7,098 nucleotides of DNA from Sphingomonadales bacterium (GCA_027489295.1 JAIYAA010000056.1:1-7098), one strand, 5' to 3'; shown: positions 1 through 6,560, counted from the stretch's first letter. Notes: a model not told the origin generated them from the letters alone. A program made the numbers and translations.

Positions 1-105
1 GAGGTCGCGGACATGGCCGTAGCTGGCGAGGACGCGGTAGTCCTTGCCGAGATACTTCTCGATGGTTTTCGCCTTGGCCGGCGATTCGACGATGACAAGC
101 TGCAT
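1..105 (-). CDS. topA: DNA topoisomerase I, N-terminal 35 codons (cut by window edge)
   Basis: Type IA topoisomerase, which relaxes negative supercoils by single-strand passage. Only the amino end is present. It begins [20 protein letters not shown] and continues to a YGHVRDL segment at residues 29-35. This is the start of the Toprim fold, and Glu7 in the [10 protein letters not shown] motif corresponds to the conserved acidic residue of the family (Glu9 in E. coli TopA). The ATG at 105-103 is the natural start because the family begins almost directly with this strand. No strong Shine-Dalgarno is visible upstream. The gene lies on the same strand as plsY and dprA, with which it is commonly clustered in alphaproteobacteria, but here it is separated from dprA by 3.86 kb. 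The active-site tyrosine and zinc-finger regions are outside the window. Confidence 0.95.
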   Translation of the reverse strand, partial: MQLVIVESPAKAKTIEKYLGKDYRVLASYGHVRDL

Positions 106-232
106 GAGGTGTTCGATCGATCCCTACGTGTACGCGTGTAAGGTGGGGGGCGACGCTGCGGCGCGTCAAGCGGCCGGTTTCGCCGTCCGGACAAGGCTGC
201 TACCACGCCCGGCAGGACGAGGGGGAATGGAA

Positions 233-733
233 ATGCACGCGCTGGCACTGATCGCACTGTTCACCATGCAGGCCGAAGACAAGCTGGTCTGGCCGATGGC
301 GGAGGGTTTCACGACCGCATTCCAGAAGGGGTCGCCCGACGGCTCCGACATCGAGGAGCGCGTTGCCAAGGGGGAAACCGTCGAGGCGTGGAGCCGCATG
401 ATCACCCGCATCACCTTTCCCGCGCCCGTCGATCCGATGCTGTTCAGCACGCGCATGGCGGAGCGCTTGCAGCAGGCCTGCACCGGCGCGGTGGCGAGCA
501 CGCCCAGCACGGGCCCGCACGGGGTCGACATGCGGTTCGACTGCCCGCGCAATCCCGCGACCGGCAAGCCGGAGACGATGTTCCAGCGCGTGGTGCCCGC
601 CAGCGGCAAGCTGTACATCCTGCAGGTCGCCTTCCGTTCCGTGCCGACCGCAGAGCAGGCGAGCTGGGCGAAGGCAGAGCTCGACCGGGCGACGCTGTGC
701 CGCGCCGGCTCGGTCGAGAACGCCTGCCGCTGA
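233..733 (+). CDS. Small, probably exported protein of unknown function
   Basis: I do not recognise a family with a known role. The 166-aa product starts with a short hydrophobic stretch (MHALALIALFTMQA, residues 1-14) followed by charged EDK. This could be a short signal peptide, although it has no basic residue at its amino end. The mature part contains a GETVEAWSRMITRITF segment at 47-62 and four cysteines (83, 104, 156, 165), an even number compatible with two disulfides in the periplasm. I chose the ATG at 233 because a GAGGGGG sequence ends 7 nt before it. The in-frame ATG at 227 would leave almost no spacing, and longer upstream forms run antisense into the topA start. The gene is divergent from topA and converges with yghU, 9 bp away. 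Function cannot be assigned from the sequence alone. Confidence 0.72.
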   Translation: MHALALIALFTMQAEDKLVWPMAEGFTTAFQKGSPDGSDIEERVAKGETVEAWSRMITRITFPAPVDPMLFSTRMAERLQQACTGAVASTPSTGPHGVDMRFDCPRNPATGKPETMFQRVVPASGKLYILQVAFRSVPTAEQASWAKAELDRATLCRAGSVENACR

Positions 734-735
734 GG

Positions 736-748
736 GCCTGGATCAGGC
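736..748. other. Short inverted repeat between convergent gene ends
   Basis: GCCTG (736-740) and CAGGC (744-748) form a perfect 5-bp stem around GAT. It lies just past the stop of the unknown exported protein and covers the yghU stop codon (743-745). With no T-tract on either strand it is at best a weak bidirectional stop signal. It could also be chance. Confidence 0.3.
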
Positions 749-1648
749 AGGCTGGGCAGCCCGCATCCGCTCCAGCACCACGTCGATGTCCGTGGCGGCA
801 TGGCGTTCGGGAACGCGCTGGTCCTCCGGCCCCGTGCCGCGATTGACCAGCCGACCGCGCCGCACCGGTTCGCGATCGGCGATCTCGGCCGCCCAGCGCA
901 GCAGGTTCGGATAGTCCTGCGCGTTGAGGAACACGTCCGCGCCGGCATAGGTCTCGCCACGCACCACCGCGCCGTACCAGGGGAAGATCGCCATGTCGGC
1001 GATCGTGTAGTCCTCGCCCACCATGTAGCGGTTGGCGGCCAGATGCGTGTCGAGCACGTGCAGCTGGCGCTTGGCCTCCATCGCATAGCGATCGATCGCA
1101 TACTGGATCTTGATCGGCGCATAGGCGAAGAAATGGCCGAAGCCGCCGCCCAGGAACGGTGCCGATCCCATCTGCCACATCAGCCAGCTCAGCGTCTGCG
1201 CGCGCTTGGCAGGGTCGGTGGGCAGGAAGGCATCGAACTTTTCGGCGAGGTGGATCATCATCGCGCCGCTCTCGAAGATCGGCAGCGCCGGTTCGATGGC
1301 ATGGTCGACCATCGCCGGGATCTTCGAATTGGGGTTGATCGCGACGAAGCCGCTGCCGAACTGGTCGCCCTGGCCGATATTGATCAGCCACGCGTCATAT
1401 TCTGCGCCCGCATGGCCGGCGGCGAGCAGTTCCTCGAGCAGGATCGTCACCTTCTGCCCGTTGGGCGTGCCGAGCGAGTAGAGCTGGATCGGGTGCTTGC
1501 CGACCGGCAGTTCCTTCTCGTGCGTCGCGCCCGAGACCGGCCGGTTGATGTTGGCGAACTGGCCGCCATTGCCCGGCGCCCATTCCCACACCTGGGGCGG
1601 CACATAGCCGGCGGGAAGGTTGTTCGCGGGATCGGGTGCGTCGGCCAT
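743..1648 (-). CDS. yghU: Glutathione-dependent disulfide-bond oxidoreductase, GST family (YghU type)
   Basis: Cytosolic glutathione S-transferase homologue of the YghU/YfcG (nu-class) group. Family members bind two glutathione molecules and reduce disulfides or organic peroxides, with low classical transferase activity. The 301-aa product is close to E. coli YghU (288 aa). Visible signatures in order are FANINRPVSG (31-40), LPVGKHPIQLYSLGTPNGQKVT (about 47-68, opening the thioredoxin-like domain), NPNSKIPA (105-112), FESG (125-128), and the helical C-domain with FLGGGFGHFF and a YTIADMAIFPW segment. The ATG at 1648 is supported by GAGGAG nine bases upstream, so the longer reading frame running to 1720 is not used. 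It is transcribed towards topA and converges on the unknown exported protein. A terminator upstream separates it from the barrel-protein gene, so it probably has its own promoter in 1649-1722, which I could not identify. Confidence 0.96.
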   Translation of the reverse strand: MADAPDPANNLPAGYVPPQVWEWAPGNGGQFANINRPVSGATHEKELPVGKHPIQLYSLGTPNGQKVTILLEELLAAGHAGAEYDAWLINIGQGDQFGSGFVAINPNSKIPAMVDHAIEPALPIFESGAMMIHLAEKFDAFLPTDPAKRAQTLSWLMWQMGSAPFLGGGFGHFFAYAPIKIQYAIDRYAMEAKRQLHVLDTHLAANRYMVGEDYTIADMAIFPWYGAVVRGETYAGADVFLNAQDYPNLLRWAAEIADREPVRRGRLVNRGTGPEDQRVPERHAATDIDVVLERMRAAQPA

Positions 1649-1657
1649 GCTCGGTGT

Positions 1658-1663
1658 CTCCTC
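1658..1663 (-). promoter_or_regulatory. Ribosome binding site of yghU
   Basis: The minus strand reads GAGGAG here, with nine bases to the ATG at 1648. This fixes the start over the 24-codon in-frame extension that reaches 1720. Confidence 0.8.
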
Positions 1664-1722
1664 GGGGAAGCGTTGCGGGCGGCATGTAGGGCGCGCACGG
1701 CGACTTGCCAGTCCCGGCACGA

Positions 1723-1759
1723 CAAAGGGCCGGGCGCGGCTCTCGCCACGCCCGGCCCC
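1723..1759 (-). terminator. Rho-independent terminator of the outer-membrane protein gene
   Basis: Arms 1727-1736 (GGGCCGGGCG) and 1749-1758 (CGCCCGGCCC) are perfectly complementary over 10 bp around a 12-nt loop. Read on the minus strand, the stem is followed by TTTGTC. It begins 20 bp after the TAA of the barrel-protein gene and lies before yghU on the same strand, so it should uncouple the two genes. The T-tract is short, but the stem is very GC-rich. Confidence 0.8.
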
Positions 1760-1778
1760 TGTTTCGGCTGCGCTACGC

Positions 1779-2387
1779 TTACTTGAAACGCAGGCCGACG
1801 CCGGCCATCACGCGCTGGCGCGCGGTGTGGTCGCTATACTGCGAATAGACATACTGGGCGTTGACGTAGAGCGGCATGCGGGTCTGCTCGCCGGTCAGCG
1901 AATATTCGACGCCGCCGCCGACCTGATAGCCGTCGGTGTTGAAGTGGTTGTAGTAGCCGCCGGTCGGGGTATCGAGCCGCTTGCGCTGCTCGTTGTTTAC
2001 ATAGCCGCCCTTGGCGAAGATCAGCAGCTGCGGGGTGGCGAGCACGCCCGCACGCACCGCGGCGCCATATTCGTCGAACGACTTCTGGCAGACGGTGCCG
2101 CCGCTCGCGCCCGAGCAGTTCTCGTTCCAGTCGTTGGCGCGCCAGTAGCTGCCCTCGGCACCGATCACGATGCGCTCGCCGATCTGGCCGTCGAAGCCGA
2201 TCGTGCCGCCATAGCCGAACTTGTCGTTATGCCGGCCCTGCGACTGGAAGCGATCGCCGCCGGCATTGGCCTCGATGCGGATGCCGCGGAAGCTGGTGCC
2301 GTTGCTGCTGGTGGTGGTGTCCTGCGCCTGGGCGGCGGTGGCGGTGAGGCCGATCGCCGCGACGGCGAGAAGAAACGCGTTACGCAT
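1779..2387 (-). CDS. Outer-membrane beta-barrel protein (small OmpA/opacity-like barrel)
   Basis: A 202-aa protein with a clear Sec signal peptide (MRNAFLLAVAAIGLTATAAQA, cleavage expected after Ala21). The mature chain alternates hydrophobic and polar residues with many Gly and aromatic residues, as in FGYGGTIGFDGQIGERIVIGAEGSYW and YQVGGGVEYSL. It ends in GVGLRFK, the kind of amphipathic, aromatic-containing last strand read by the Bam machinery. About 180 mature residues suit an eight-stranded barrel. Cys91 and Cys100 sit in an apparent surface loop (ENCSGASGGTVCQ) and could form a disulfide. I prefer the ATG at 2387 because AGGG lies nine bases upstream. An ATG three codons earlier (2396) abuts that same AGGG. 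It is transcribed divergently from the membrane protein at 2577. Its ligand or role cannot be told, and such proteins are often annotated only as porin-family. Confidence 0.87.
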   Translation of the reverse strand: MRNAFLLAVAAIGLTATAAQAQDTTTSSNGTSFRGIRIEANAGGDRFQSQGRHNDKFGYGGTIGFDGQIGERIVIGAEGSYWRANDWNENCSGASGGTVCQKSFDEYGAAVRAGVLATPQLLIFAKGGYVNNEQRKRLDTPTGGYYNHFNTDGYQVGGGVEYSLTGEQTRMPLYVNAQYVYSQYSDHTARQRVMAGVGLRFK

Positions 2388-2576
2388 ACTGTACATCCCT
2401 ATGGATTGGAGGGGCTTTGCCTTCGCCGTAACCCGCCACGGCGCAAAGGTTTCCGCGCCGCGGCATAAACCTGACGAGCCGTGGCAAAGATGCAACACCA
2501 TGCAGATGGCTGCTGGCCGTAGCGTCCGGCACCGCCCGCGCTTGCCGTGCAGGGTCGCACCGGGCAAAGGCGCGCC
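2388..2576. promoter_or_regulatory. Divergent intergenic region with repeated GCAAAG and an 8-bp inverted repeat
   Basis: This 189-bp gap must carry the promoters of the barrel-protein gene (leftward) and the membrane-protein gene (rightward). GCAAAG occurs four times: on the minus strand at 2415-2420 and on the plus strand at 2443-2448, 2484-2489 and 2564-2569, the last overlapping the probable ribosome site of the rightward gene. GCCACGGC (2435-2442) and GCCGTGGC (2478-2485) form a perfect 8-bp inverted repeat. I could not identify convincing -35/-10 pairs. That it holds operators is inference. Confidence 0.45.
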
Positions 2577-3959
2577 ATGGCCCCGCTCCGCTCCCCGTCC
2601 CGCGCGCTGCGTGCGCTGTTGCTGACCGTCGGCGCGGTGCTGCTCTGCTATGCGATCGCCCGTATCCCGCGCGAGGTGCATCCGCTCGACCTCACCTTCA
2701 ATTCGATGCTCGATCATCTGCTGCGCGGCCGGTTCGACGTCGACGCCGCGATCGTCGGCCGCGAAGGCTTTGCGGTCGGCGGGCGGGTAGTCGCCTATTG
2801 GGGCATCCTGCCGGCGTTGCTGCGGCTGCCCTTCACGCTGTTTCCGGGCTGGCGGACGCTCGATTTCACCATCGGCTCCTGCCTCGTCGCGCTCGCGGGG
2901 ATGATCGCCACCAAGCTGTGGACGCTCCGGCTGATCCGCCGCGCCAGGCCGGACGTGCCGCGCTGGCTCGGCCGGGCGATGGCGGTGGTGCTGGTCCTGT
3001 CCGGCGCGCAGGTCTGCTTCCTGCGCTTCAGCCTCTACCAGGAAGTGTGCCTGTGGGCGGCGCTGTGGGGCGCGCTGTTCGTCGCCGCGGCGGTGCATGT
3101 CCGGCTGCTCGGGGTCGGCCGCGGCGCGATGCTGGTGATGGCGCTCACCGCCGGGCTCGCGATGCTTACCCGGGTGTCGCTGGGGATCGGCCTGGTCGCG
3201 GCATTCGGCGGGCTGCTGCTGGTCGAGACCGTGCGCCATCGGCGGGACCTGCGCGCCTGGATCGGCGCTGCCGCCGCGCCGCTGCTGGTGCTGGGGTTGC
3301 TGGGTGCGGTGACGGCGCTGGTGAATTACGGTCGCTGGGGCAGCCCCTTCACCTTCGCCGACTATCACCACTATCTCTACAACGCCTGGTATCCCGATCG
3401 GCTGGTGCGGATGGCCGAGCAGGGGCTGTTCAACCTGCACCGCGTGCCCTTCGGGCTGGTCTATTATTTCGCGCCGGTCTGGGTGCTGCACGGCGCCGAC
3501 GGCCAGCTGCTGCTGGAGGCGACCCGGCAGAAATGGATCGACGCGGCCGAACTGCCGCCGAGCAGCTTCCTGCTCACCGATCCGCTGCTGTTGCTGCTGG
3601 GCGCTGGCGCCCTCGCCACCGGGCTGCGCCGCCCGAGCGCCACCCGCCTGCGCAGCGCCGCGATCGCGCTCGGTCTCGCGCTGCCGGCGGTGCTGATGCT
3701 CTGCGCGGTGAGCATGAACTTCCGCTATCGGCTCGATTTCTACCCACTGTTCGAGTTTCTCGCCTTTTCCGGCGTGATCCTGATCGGCGAGGGCGCGCGG
3801 GCGCCGGACAAGCGGCTCGTCGCGACGCTGGCGGTGGTCTCGGTGCTCGGGTCGCTGCTGGTCGGCGCGGCCTATCTGGTCGGGCGGCTGGGCCCGGGCC
3901 AGCTGCTGATCGGCGACGGGGTCGGCGCCTATTATCTGCAGGCGTTCGGGCTGCGCTGA
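2577..3959 (+). CDS. Polytopic inner-membrane protein, possible GT-C (GT39/ArnT-like) glycosyltransferase
   Basis: A 460-aa, Leu/Ala-rich protein with about 11-12 predicted membrane segments, starting with residues 11-30 and ending with a segment beginning LVATLAVVSVLGSLLVGAAY near the C-terminus. After the first membrane segment comes a probably periplasmic loop, HPLDLTFNSMLDHLLRGRFD (35-54), followed by VDAAIVGREGF and YWGILPALLRLP. An acidic residue just after the first membrane helix (here Asp38) and later motifs such as NYGRWGSPFTF and MNFRYRLDFYPLFEF recall GT-C enzymes, which move sugars from polyprenyl-phosphate carriers onto envelope acceptors. The match is to architecture rather than to a diagnostic motif, so substrate and activity are open. 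The ATG at 2577 follows AAAGG by six bases. A GTG ten codons upstream (2547) has weaker support. It converges with dprA with four bases between the stop codons. No flanking gene makes a glycan pathway obvious. Confidence 0.75.
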   Translation: MAPLRSPSRALRALLLTVGAVLLCYAIARIPREVHPLDLTFNSMLDHLLRGRFDVDAAIVGREGFAVGGRVVAYWGILPALLRLPFTLFPGWRTLDFTIGSCLVALAGMIATKLWTLRLIRRARPDVPRWLGRAMAVVLVLSGAQVCFLRFSLYQEVCLWAALWGALFVAAAVHVRLLGVGRGAMLVMALTAGLAMLTRVSLGIGLVAAFGGLLLVETVRHRRDLRAWIGAAAAPLLVLGLLGAVTALVNYGRWGSPFTFADYHHYLYNAWYPDRLVRMAEQGLFNLHRVPFGLVYYFAPVWVLHGADGQLLLEATRQKWIDAAELPPSSFLLTDPLLLLLGAGALATGLRRPSATRLRSAAIALGLALPAVLMLCAVSMNFRYRLDFYPLFEFLAFSGVILIGEGARAPDKRLVATLAVVSVLGSLLVGAAYLVGRLGPGQLLIGDGVGAYYLQAFGLR

Positions 3960-3973
3960 TCCCTCAGCGCAGC
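3950..3973. terminator. Hairpin shared by two convergent gene ends (candidate bidirectional terminator)
   Basis: GCTGCGCTGA (3950-3959) and TCAGCGCAGC (3964-3973) are perfect reverse complements over 10 bp around a TCCC loop. Both stop codons lie inside the arms. The membrane protein ends CTG CGC TGA (Leu-Arg-stop) on the plus strand, and dprA ends with the same CTG CGC TGA on the minus strand. A stable GC-rich stem at this junction could halt transcription from both sides, but neither strand has a U-tract, so intrinsic termination is unproven. Confidence 0.55.
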
Positions 3974-5043
3974 GACACCCGCGCCCCGGCATGGCGCTCC
4001 AGCCGGCCGGCGAGCTCCAGTTCCAGCAGCACCATCTGCACCACCGCCGGCGGGCACGCGCTCTGCCGGATCAGTTCGTCGACGCCCACCGGGACCGGAC
4101 CGAGCAGGCCGGTCACCCGGCGGCGATCGGCCTCGCTTGCGTCCTCGGCCGGCGCGGGGCCGAAACGCCCGGCCGGCGCGCGCACCGCGCGCGGATCGAG
4201 CGGCCGCACCGCTTCCCAGATGTCGTCGGCGCTCTGCACCAGGATCGCGCCTTCGCGGATCAGCAGGTTGCACCCCTGCGCGCGCGGATCGAGCGGCGAG
4301 CCCGGCACCGCCATCACGTCGCGCCCCGCCTCCGCCGCGAGCCGCGCGGTGATCAGGCTGCCCGATCGGGGTGCGGCCTCGACCACCACCGTCCCCAGCG
4401 ACAGCCCGGCGATGATGCGGTTGCGCGCCGGGAAGAAGCGGGCCAGCGGCTCCGTGCCGGGCGGCTGTTCGGTGACGAGCAGCCCCTGCGCCGCCACCCG
4501 CGCCTGCAGCTCGGCATTTTCGGGCGGGAAGACGATATCGATGCCGCTGGCGATCACCCCGATCGTGCCGCCGGCCAGCGCGCCCTGATGCGCCGCGGTG
4601 TCGATGCCGCGCGCGAGCCCGGAGACGACGACGGCGCCGCGCTCGACCAGGCCGATGGCGAGCTGGCGGGCGAAGCGGCACGCCGCCGCCGAGGCGTTGC
4701 GCGCCCCGACCATCGCCACGCAGGGTCTGGCAAGCAGCCCGGCATCGCCGCGCACGATCAGCGCGGGTGGTGCGTTTTCCAGCTCGGCCAGCAGCGCGGG
4801 ATAGGCGGGATCGTCGAGGAAGCAATAGCGCGCGCCCAGCCGCTCGACCGCGGCGATCTCGCGCCGCACGACGCCGGCGTCGGCGATCTGCGGCGCCCTG
4901 CCACCGCCACGCGCGGCGAGCATCGGCAGCGCCTCCAGCGCCGCCTCGGCCGAGCCGAAACGCGCGGTGAGCTGGGCATAGGTAACGGGGCCGACATTGG
5001 CGGAGCGCAGCAGCCTCAGCCGCGGCTCCCGCCGATCAGCCAC
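3964..5043 (-). CDS. dprA: DNA-processing protein DprA (recombination mediator in transformation)
   Basis: Cytosolic protein that binds incoming single-stranded DNA and loads RecA during natural transformation. It has 359 aa and the usual three parts. Residues about 8-45 form a SAM/HhH-like N-domain (LRLLRSANVGPVT). A Rossmann-like DNA-binding core spans about 90-290, with VGARNAS (112-118), SGLARGIDTAAH (141-152), IASGIDIVFPPEN (164-176), FPARNRIIAGLS (204-215) and SGSLITARLAAEAGRDVMAVPG. A winged-helix C-domain runs from about 314 to 359 (VGVDELIRQSACPPAVVQMVLLELELAGRLE). All core motifs look intact. The start is GTG at 5043, overlapping the plsY stop by 8 bp, which implies translational coupling. 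AGGG lies 12 bases upstream, so the ribosome site is weak. No other competence gene is in the window. DprA is also widespread in bacteria not known to be transformable. Confidence 0.97.
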   Translation of the reverse strand: MADRREPRLRLLRSANVGPVTYAQLTARFGSAEAALEALPMLAARGGGRAPQIADAGVVRREIAAVERLGARYCFLDDPAYPALLAELENAPPALIVRGDAGLLARPCVAMVGARNASAAACRFARQLAIGLVERGAVVVSGLARGIDTAAHQGALAGGTIGVIASGIDIVFPPENAELQARVAAQGLLVTEQPPGTEPLARFFPARNRIIAGLSLGTVVVEAAPRSGSLITARLAAEAGRDVMAVPGSPLDPRAQGCNLLIREGAILVQSADDIWEAVRPLDPRAVRAPAGRFGPAPAEDASEADRRRVTGLLGPVPVGVDELIRQSACPPAVVQMVLLELELAGRLERHAGARVSLR

Positions 5044-5641
5044 GCTTGCTGCCGACCCTGGGTTCGGACCCGCTGAGCAGCCGGTCGATATTCTCGCGGT
5101 GCTTCCACAGCACGATCAGCGCCAGCGCGAGCAGCATCAGCACCAGATCGATCCGGCCGAAGAACGCAGCGCTCACCGGTGCGCTCACCGCCGCCGCCAT
5201 GCCCGACACCGACGAGATCCGCACCGTGGCGAGCAGCCCGAGCCATACCGCCGCATAGACGAGGCCAGACGGCCAGTAGAGCGCGAGCACCACGCCCATC
5301 AGCGTCGCCACGCCCTTGCCGCCGCGGAACTTGAGCCACACCGGATAGCAATGGCCGATAAACGCCGCGGTCGCCGCCAGCGCCGCCGTACCGGGCAGGA
5401 ACGCCGCGGCAATCAGTACCGCCACGGCACCCTTCGCCATGTCGAGCAGCAGCGTCGCCGCCGCCAGGCCCTTGCGGCCGGTGCGCAGCACGTTCGTCGC
5501 GCCGATATTGCCCGATCCGATCTGGCGCAGGTCCCCCGCCCCGGCGGCGCGCGTCAGCAGCACCCCGAACGGGATCGACCCCAGCAGATACCCAAGCAAC
5601 AGGGCCCCCGCAGGGGCCATCCAAGGAACTTCCGTGGGCAA
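5036..5641 (-). CDS. plsY: Glycerol-3-phosphate acyltransferase, acyl-phosphate type (PlsY)
   Basis: Inner-membrane enzyme that transfers the acyl group from acyl-phosphate (made by PlsX) to position 1 of glycerol-3-phosphate, the first committed step of phospholipid synthesis. The 201-aa length and several hydrophobic segments fit the family. The three conserved motifs are present: IGSGNIGATN (41-50), HCYPVWLKFRGGKGVAT (97-113) and HRENIDRLLSG (181-191). The chosen start is TTG at 5641, with AGGGGG five bases upstream. ATG at 5620, seven codons downstream, is the main alternative and would leave the first membrane segment intact. The last codons overlap the dprA GTG by 8 bp, so the two genes are probably cotranscribed. 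A weak promoter-like TTGCGT (minus strand, 5692-5687) lies upstream, but its -10 match is poor. It is divergent from murI. Confidence 0.96.
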   Translation of the reverse strand: MPTEVPWMAPAGALLLGYLLGSIPFGVLLTRAAGAGDLRQIGSGNIGATNVLRTGRKGLAAATLLLDMAKGAVAVLIAAAFLPGTAALAATAAFIGHCYPVWLKFRGGKGVATLMGVVLALYWPSGLVYAAVWLGLLATVRISSVSGMAAAVSAPVSAAFFGRIDLVLMLLALALIVLWKHRENIDRLLSGSEPRVGSKRG

Positions 5642-5695
5642 AGCGGCCCCCTTTCGTTCCCGTGTCTAGCCGCTTCCCTTACCCGAACGCAATGA

Positions 5696-5713
5696 CCTGC
5701 ATCAGCGTGCAGG
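5696..5713. repeat. Perfect 6-bp inverted repeat in the plsY-murI divergent region
   Basis: CCTGCA (5696-5701) and TGCAGG (5708-5713) flank TCAGCG. It sits immediately before a possible early murI ATG at 5721, and the AGG of its right arm is the only ribosome-site-like sequence for that start. It could be an operator or a leader hairpin. No regulator is identifiable. Confidence 0.4.
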
Positions 5714-5759
5714 CAGGCCCATGTTGACGGCCGCCGCGCGACGCGTCCATGGCGGGCGC

Positions 5760-6557
5760 ATGGCAGACCGTCGCCCCGTGCTCTTCTTCGATTCCGGCGT
5801 GGGCGGGCTGTCCGTGCTCGGGCCCACCACCGCGCTGCTGCCCCAGGCACCCTTGGTCTATGTCGCCGATTCGGCCGGCTTTCCCTATGGCACCAAGAGC
5901 GAGGCCGAAATCGCCGCGCGGGTGCCGGCGCTGCTCGGCCGGCTGGCCGAGCGTTACGATCCCCGCCTGATCGTGATCGCCTGCAACACCGCCTCGACAA
6001 TCGCGCTCCAGCATGTCCGCGCCGCGCTCGACCTGCCGATCGTCGGCACCGTGCCCGCGATCAAGCCGGCAGCGGAGAGCAGCCGCACCCGCACCATCGG
6101 CGTGCTCGGCACCGCCGCGACGGTGCGCCAGCCCTATGTCGATGATCTCGCCGCGCGCTTCGCGGGGGACTGCACGGTGTTGCGCCACGGCTCCTCGGCG
6201 CTGGTCGAGCTGGCCGAGGCCAAGCTGGCGGGCGAGCGCATCGCGCCGGAGGTGATCGCCAACGAGCTCGACGGGCTGTTCCACCAGCCGGGCGGCGACC
6301 GCATCGACGTGATCGTCAATGCCTGCACCCATTTCCCGCTGCTCGAAGCCGAGATGCGTGCGGCGGCACCTCCGGGAACCGCGTTTGTCGATGGCGGCCC
6401 CGGGATCGCCCGCCGCGTGGCCTTTCTCACCCAGGGCCAGAGCTGGCCCGACGCCCCGCCCCCCGGCCGCGCCGTGTTCACCGCACGCGACCACCGTGCC
6501 GATGCGCTGGCCCCGGCGCTCGCACGCTATGGCCTCAGCCGTATCGAGACGCTGTAG
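5760..6557 (+). CDS. murI: Glutamate racemase
   Basis: Cofactor-independent racemase that converts L-glutamate to the D-glutamate required by MurD for peptidoglycan. The 265-aa product has the two-domain aspartate/glutamate racemase fold with both catalytic cysteines: Cys75 in IACNTAST and Cys188 in NACTHFPLLE, with His190 beside the second. FFDSGVGGLSVL (9-20) supplies the Asp11-Ser12 substrate-binding pair, and YVADSAGFPYGTKS (34-47) is the other conserved loop. Its spacing matches bacterial MurI. I place the start at ATG 5760 because it puts the first beta strand directly after a short leader, as in homologues. ATG 5721 would add 13 residues (MLTAAARRVHGGR) and cannot be excluded. No strong ribosome site precedes 5760. 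The gene is divergent from plsY and converges with the small gene at 6561, three bases away. Confidence 0.96.
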   Translation: MADRRPVLFFDSGVGGLSVLGPTTALLPQAPLVYVADSAGFPYGTKSEAEIAARVPALLGRLAERYDPRLIVIACNTASTIALQHVRAALDLPIVGTVPAIKPAAESSRTRTIGVLGTAATVRQPYVDDLAARFAGDCTVLRHGSSALVELAEAKLAGERIAPEVIANELDGLFHQPGGDRIDVIVNACTHFPLLEAEMRAAAPPGTAFVDGGPGIARRVAFLTQGQSWPDAPPPGRAVFTARDHRADALAPALARYGLSRIETL

Positions 6558-6560
6558 CCT

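Noticed and set aside
44..232. In-frame N-terminal extension of the exported unknown protein
   Set aside because: It overlaps the topA start in antisense, lacks a ribosome site, and would bury the hydrophobic leader inside the protein. GAGGGGG before 233 supports the short form.
800..1786. Plus-strand open frames opposite yghU
   Set aside because: yghU is unmistakable on the minus strand. The opposing frames are rich in Arg/His/Asp without domain features and arise from third-position GC bias.
2388..3992. A very long minus-strand open frame continuous with the outer-membrane protein and antisense to the membrane-protein gene
   Set aside because: Its translation is a low-complexity Gln/Arg/Pro/Glu/His-rich sequence, as expected for the reverse of Leu/Ala-rich membrane codons in GC-rich DNA. 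The barrel protein has its own signal peptide and start at 2387, so the upstream part is a shadow.
3991..5076. Plus-strand open frames opposite dprA
   Set aside because: All DprA motifs lie on the minus strand. The opposing translations are low-complexity Arg/Gln/Gly-rich shadows.
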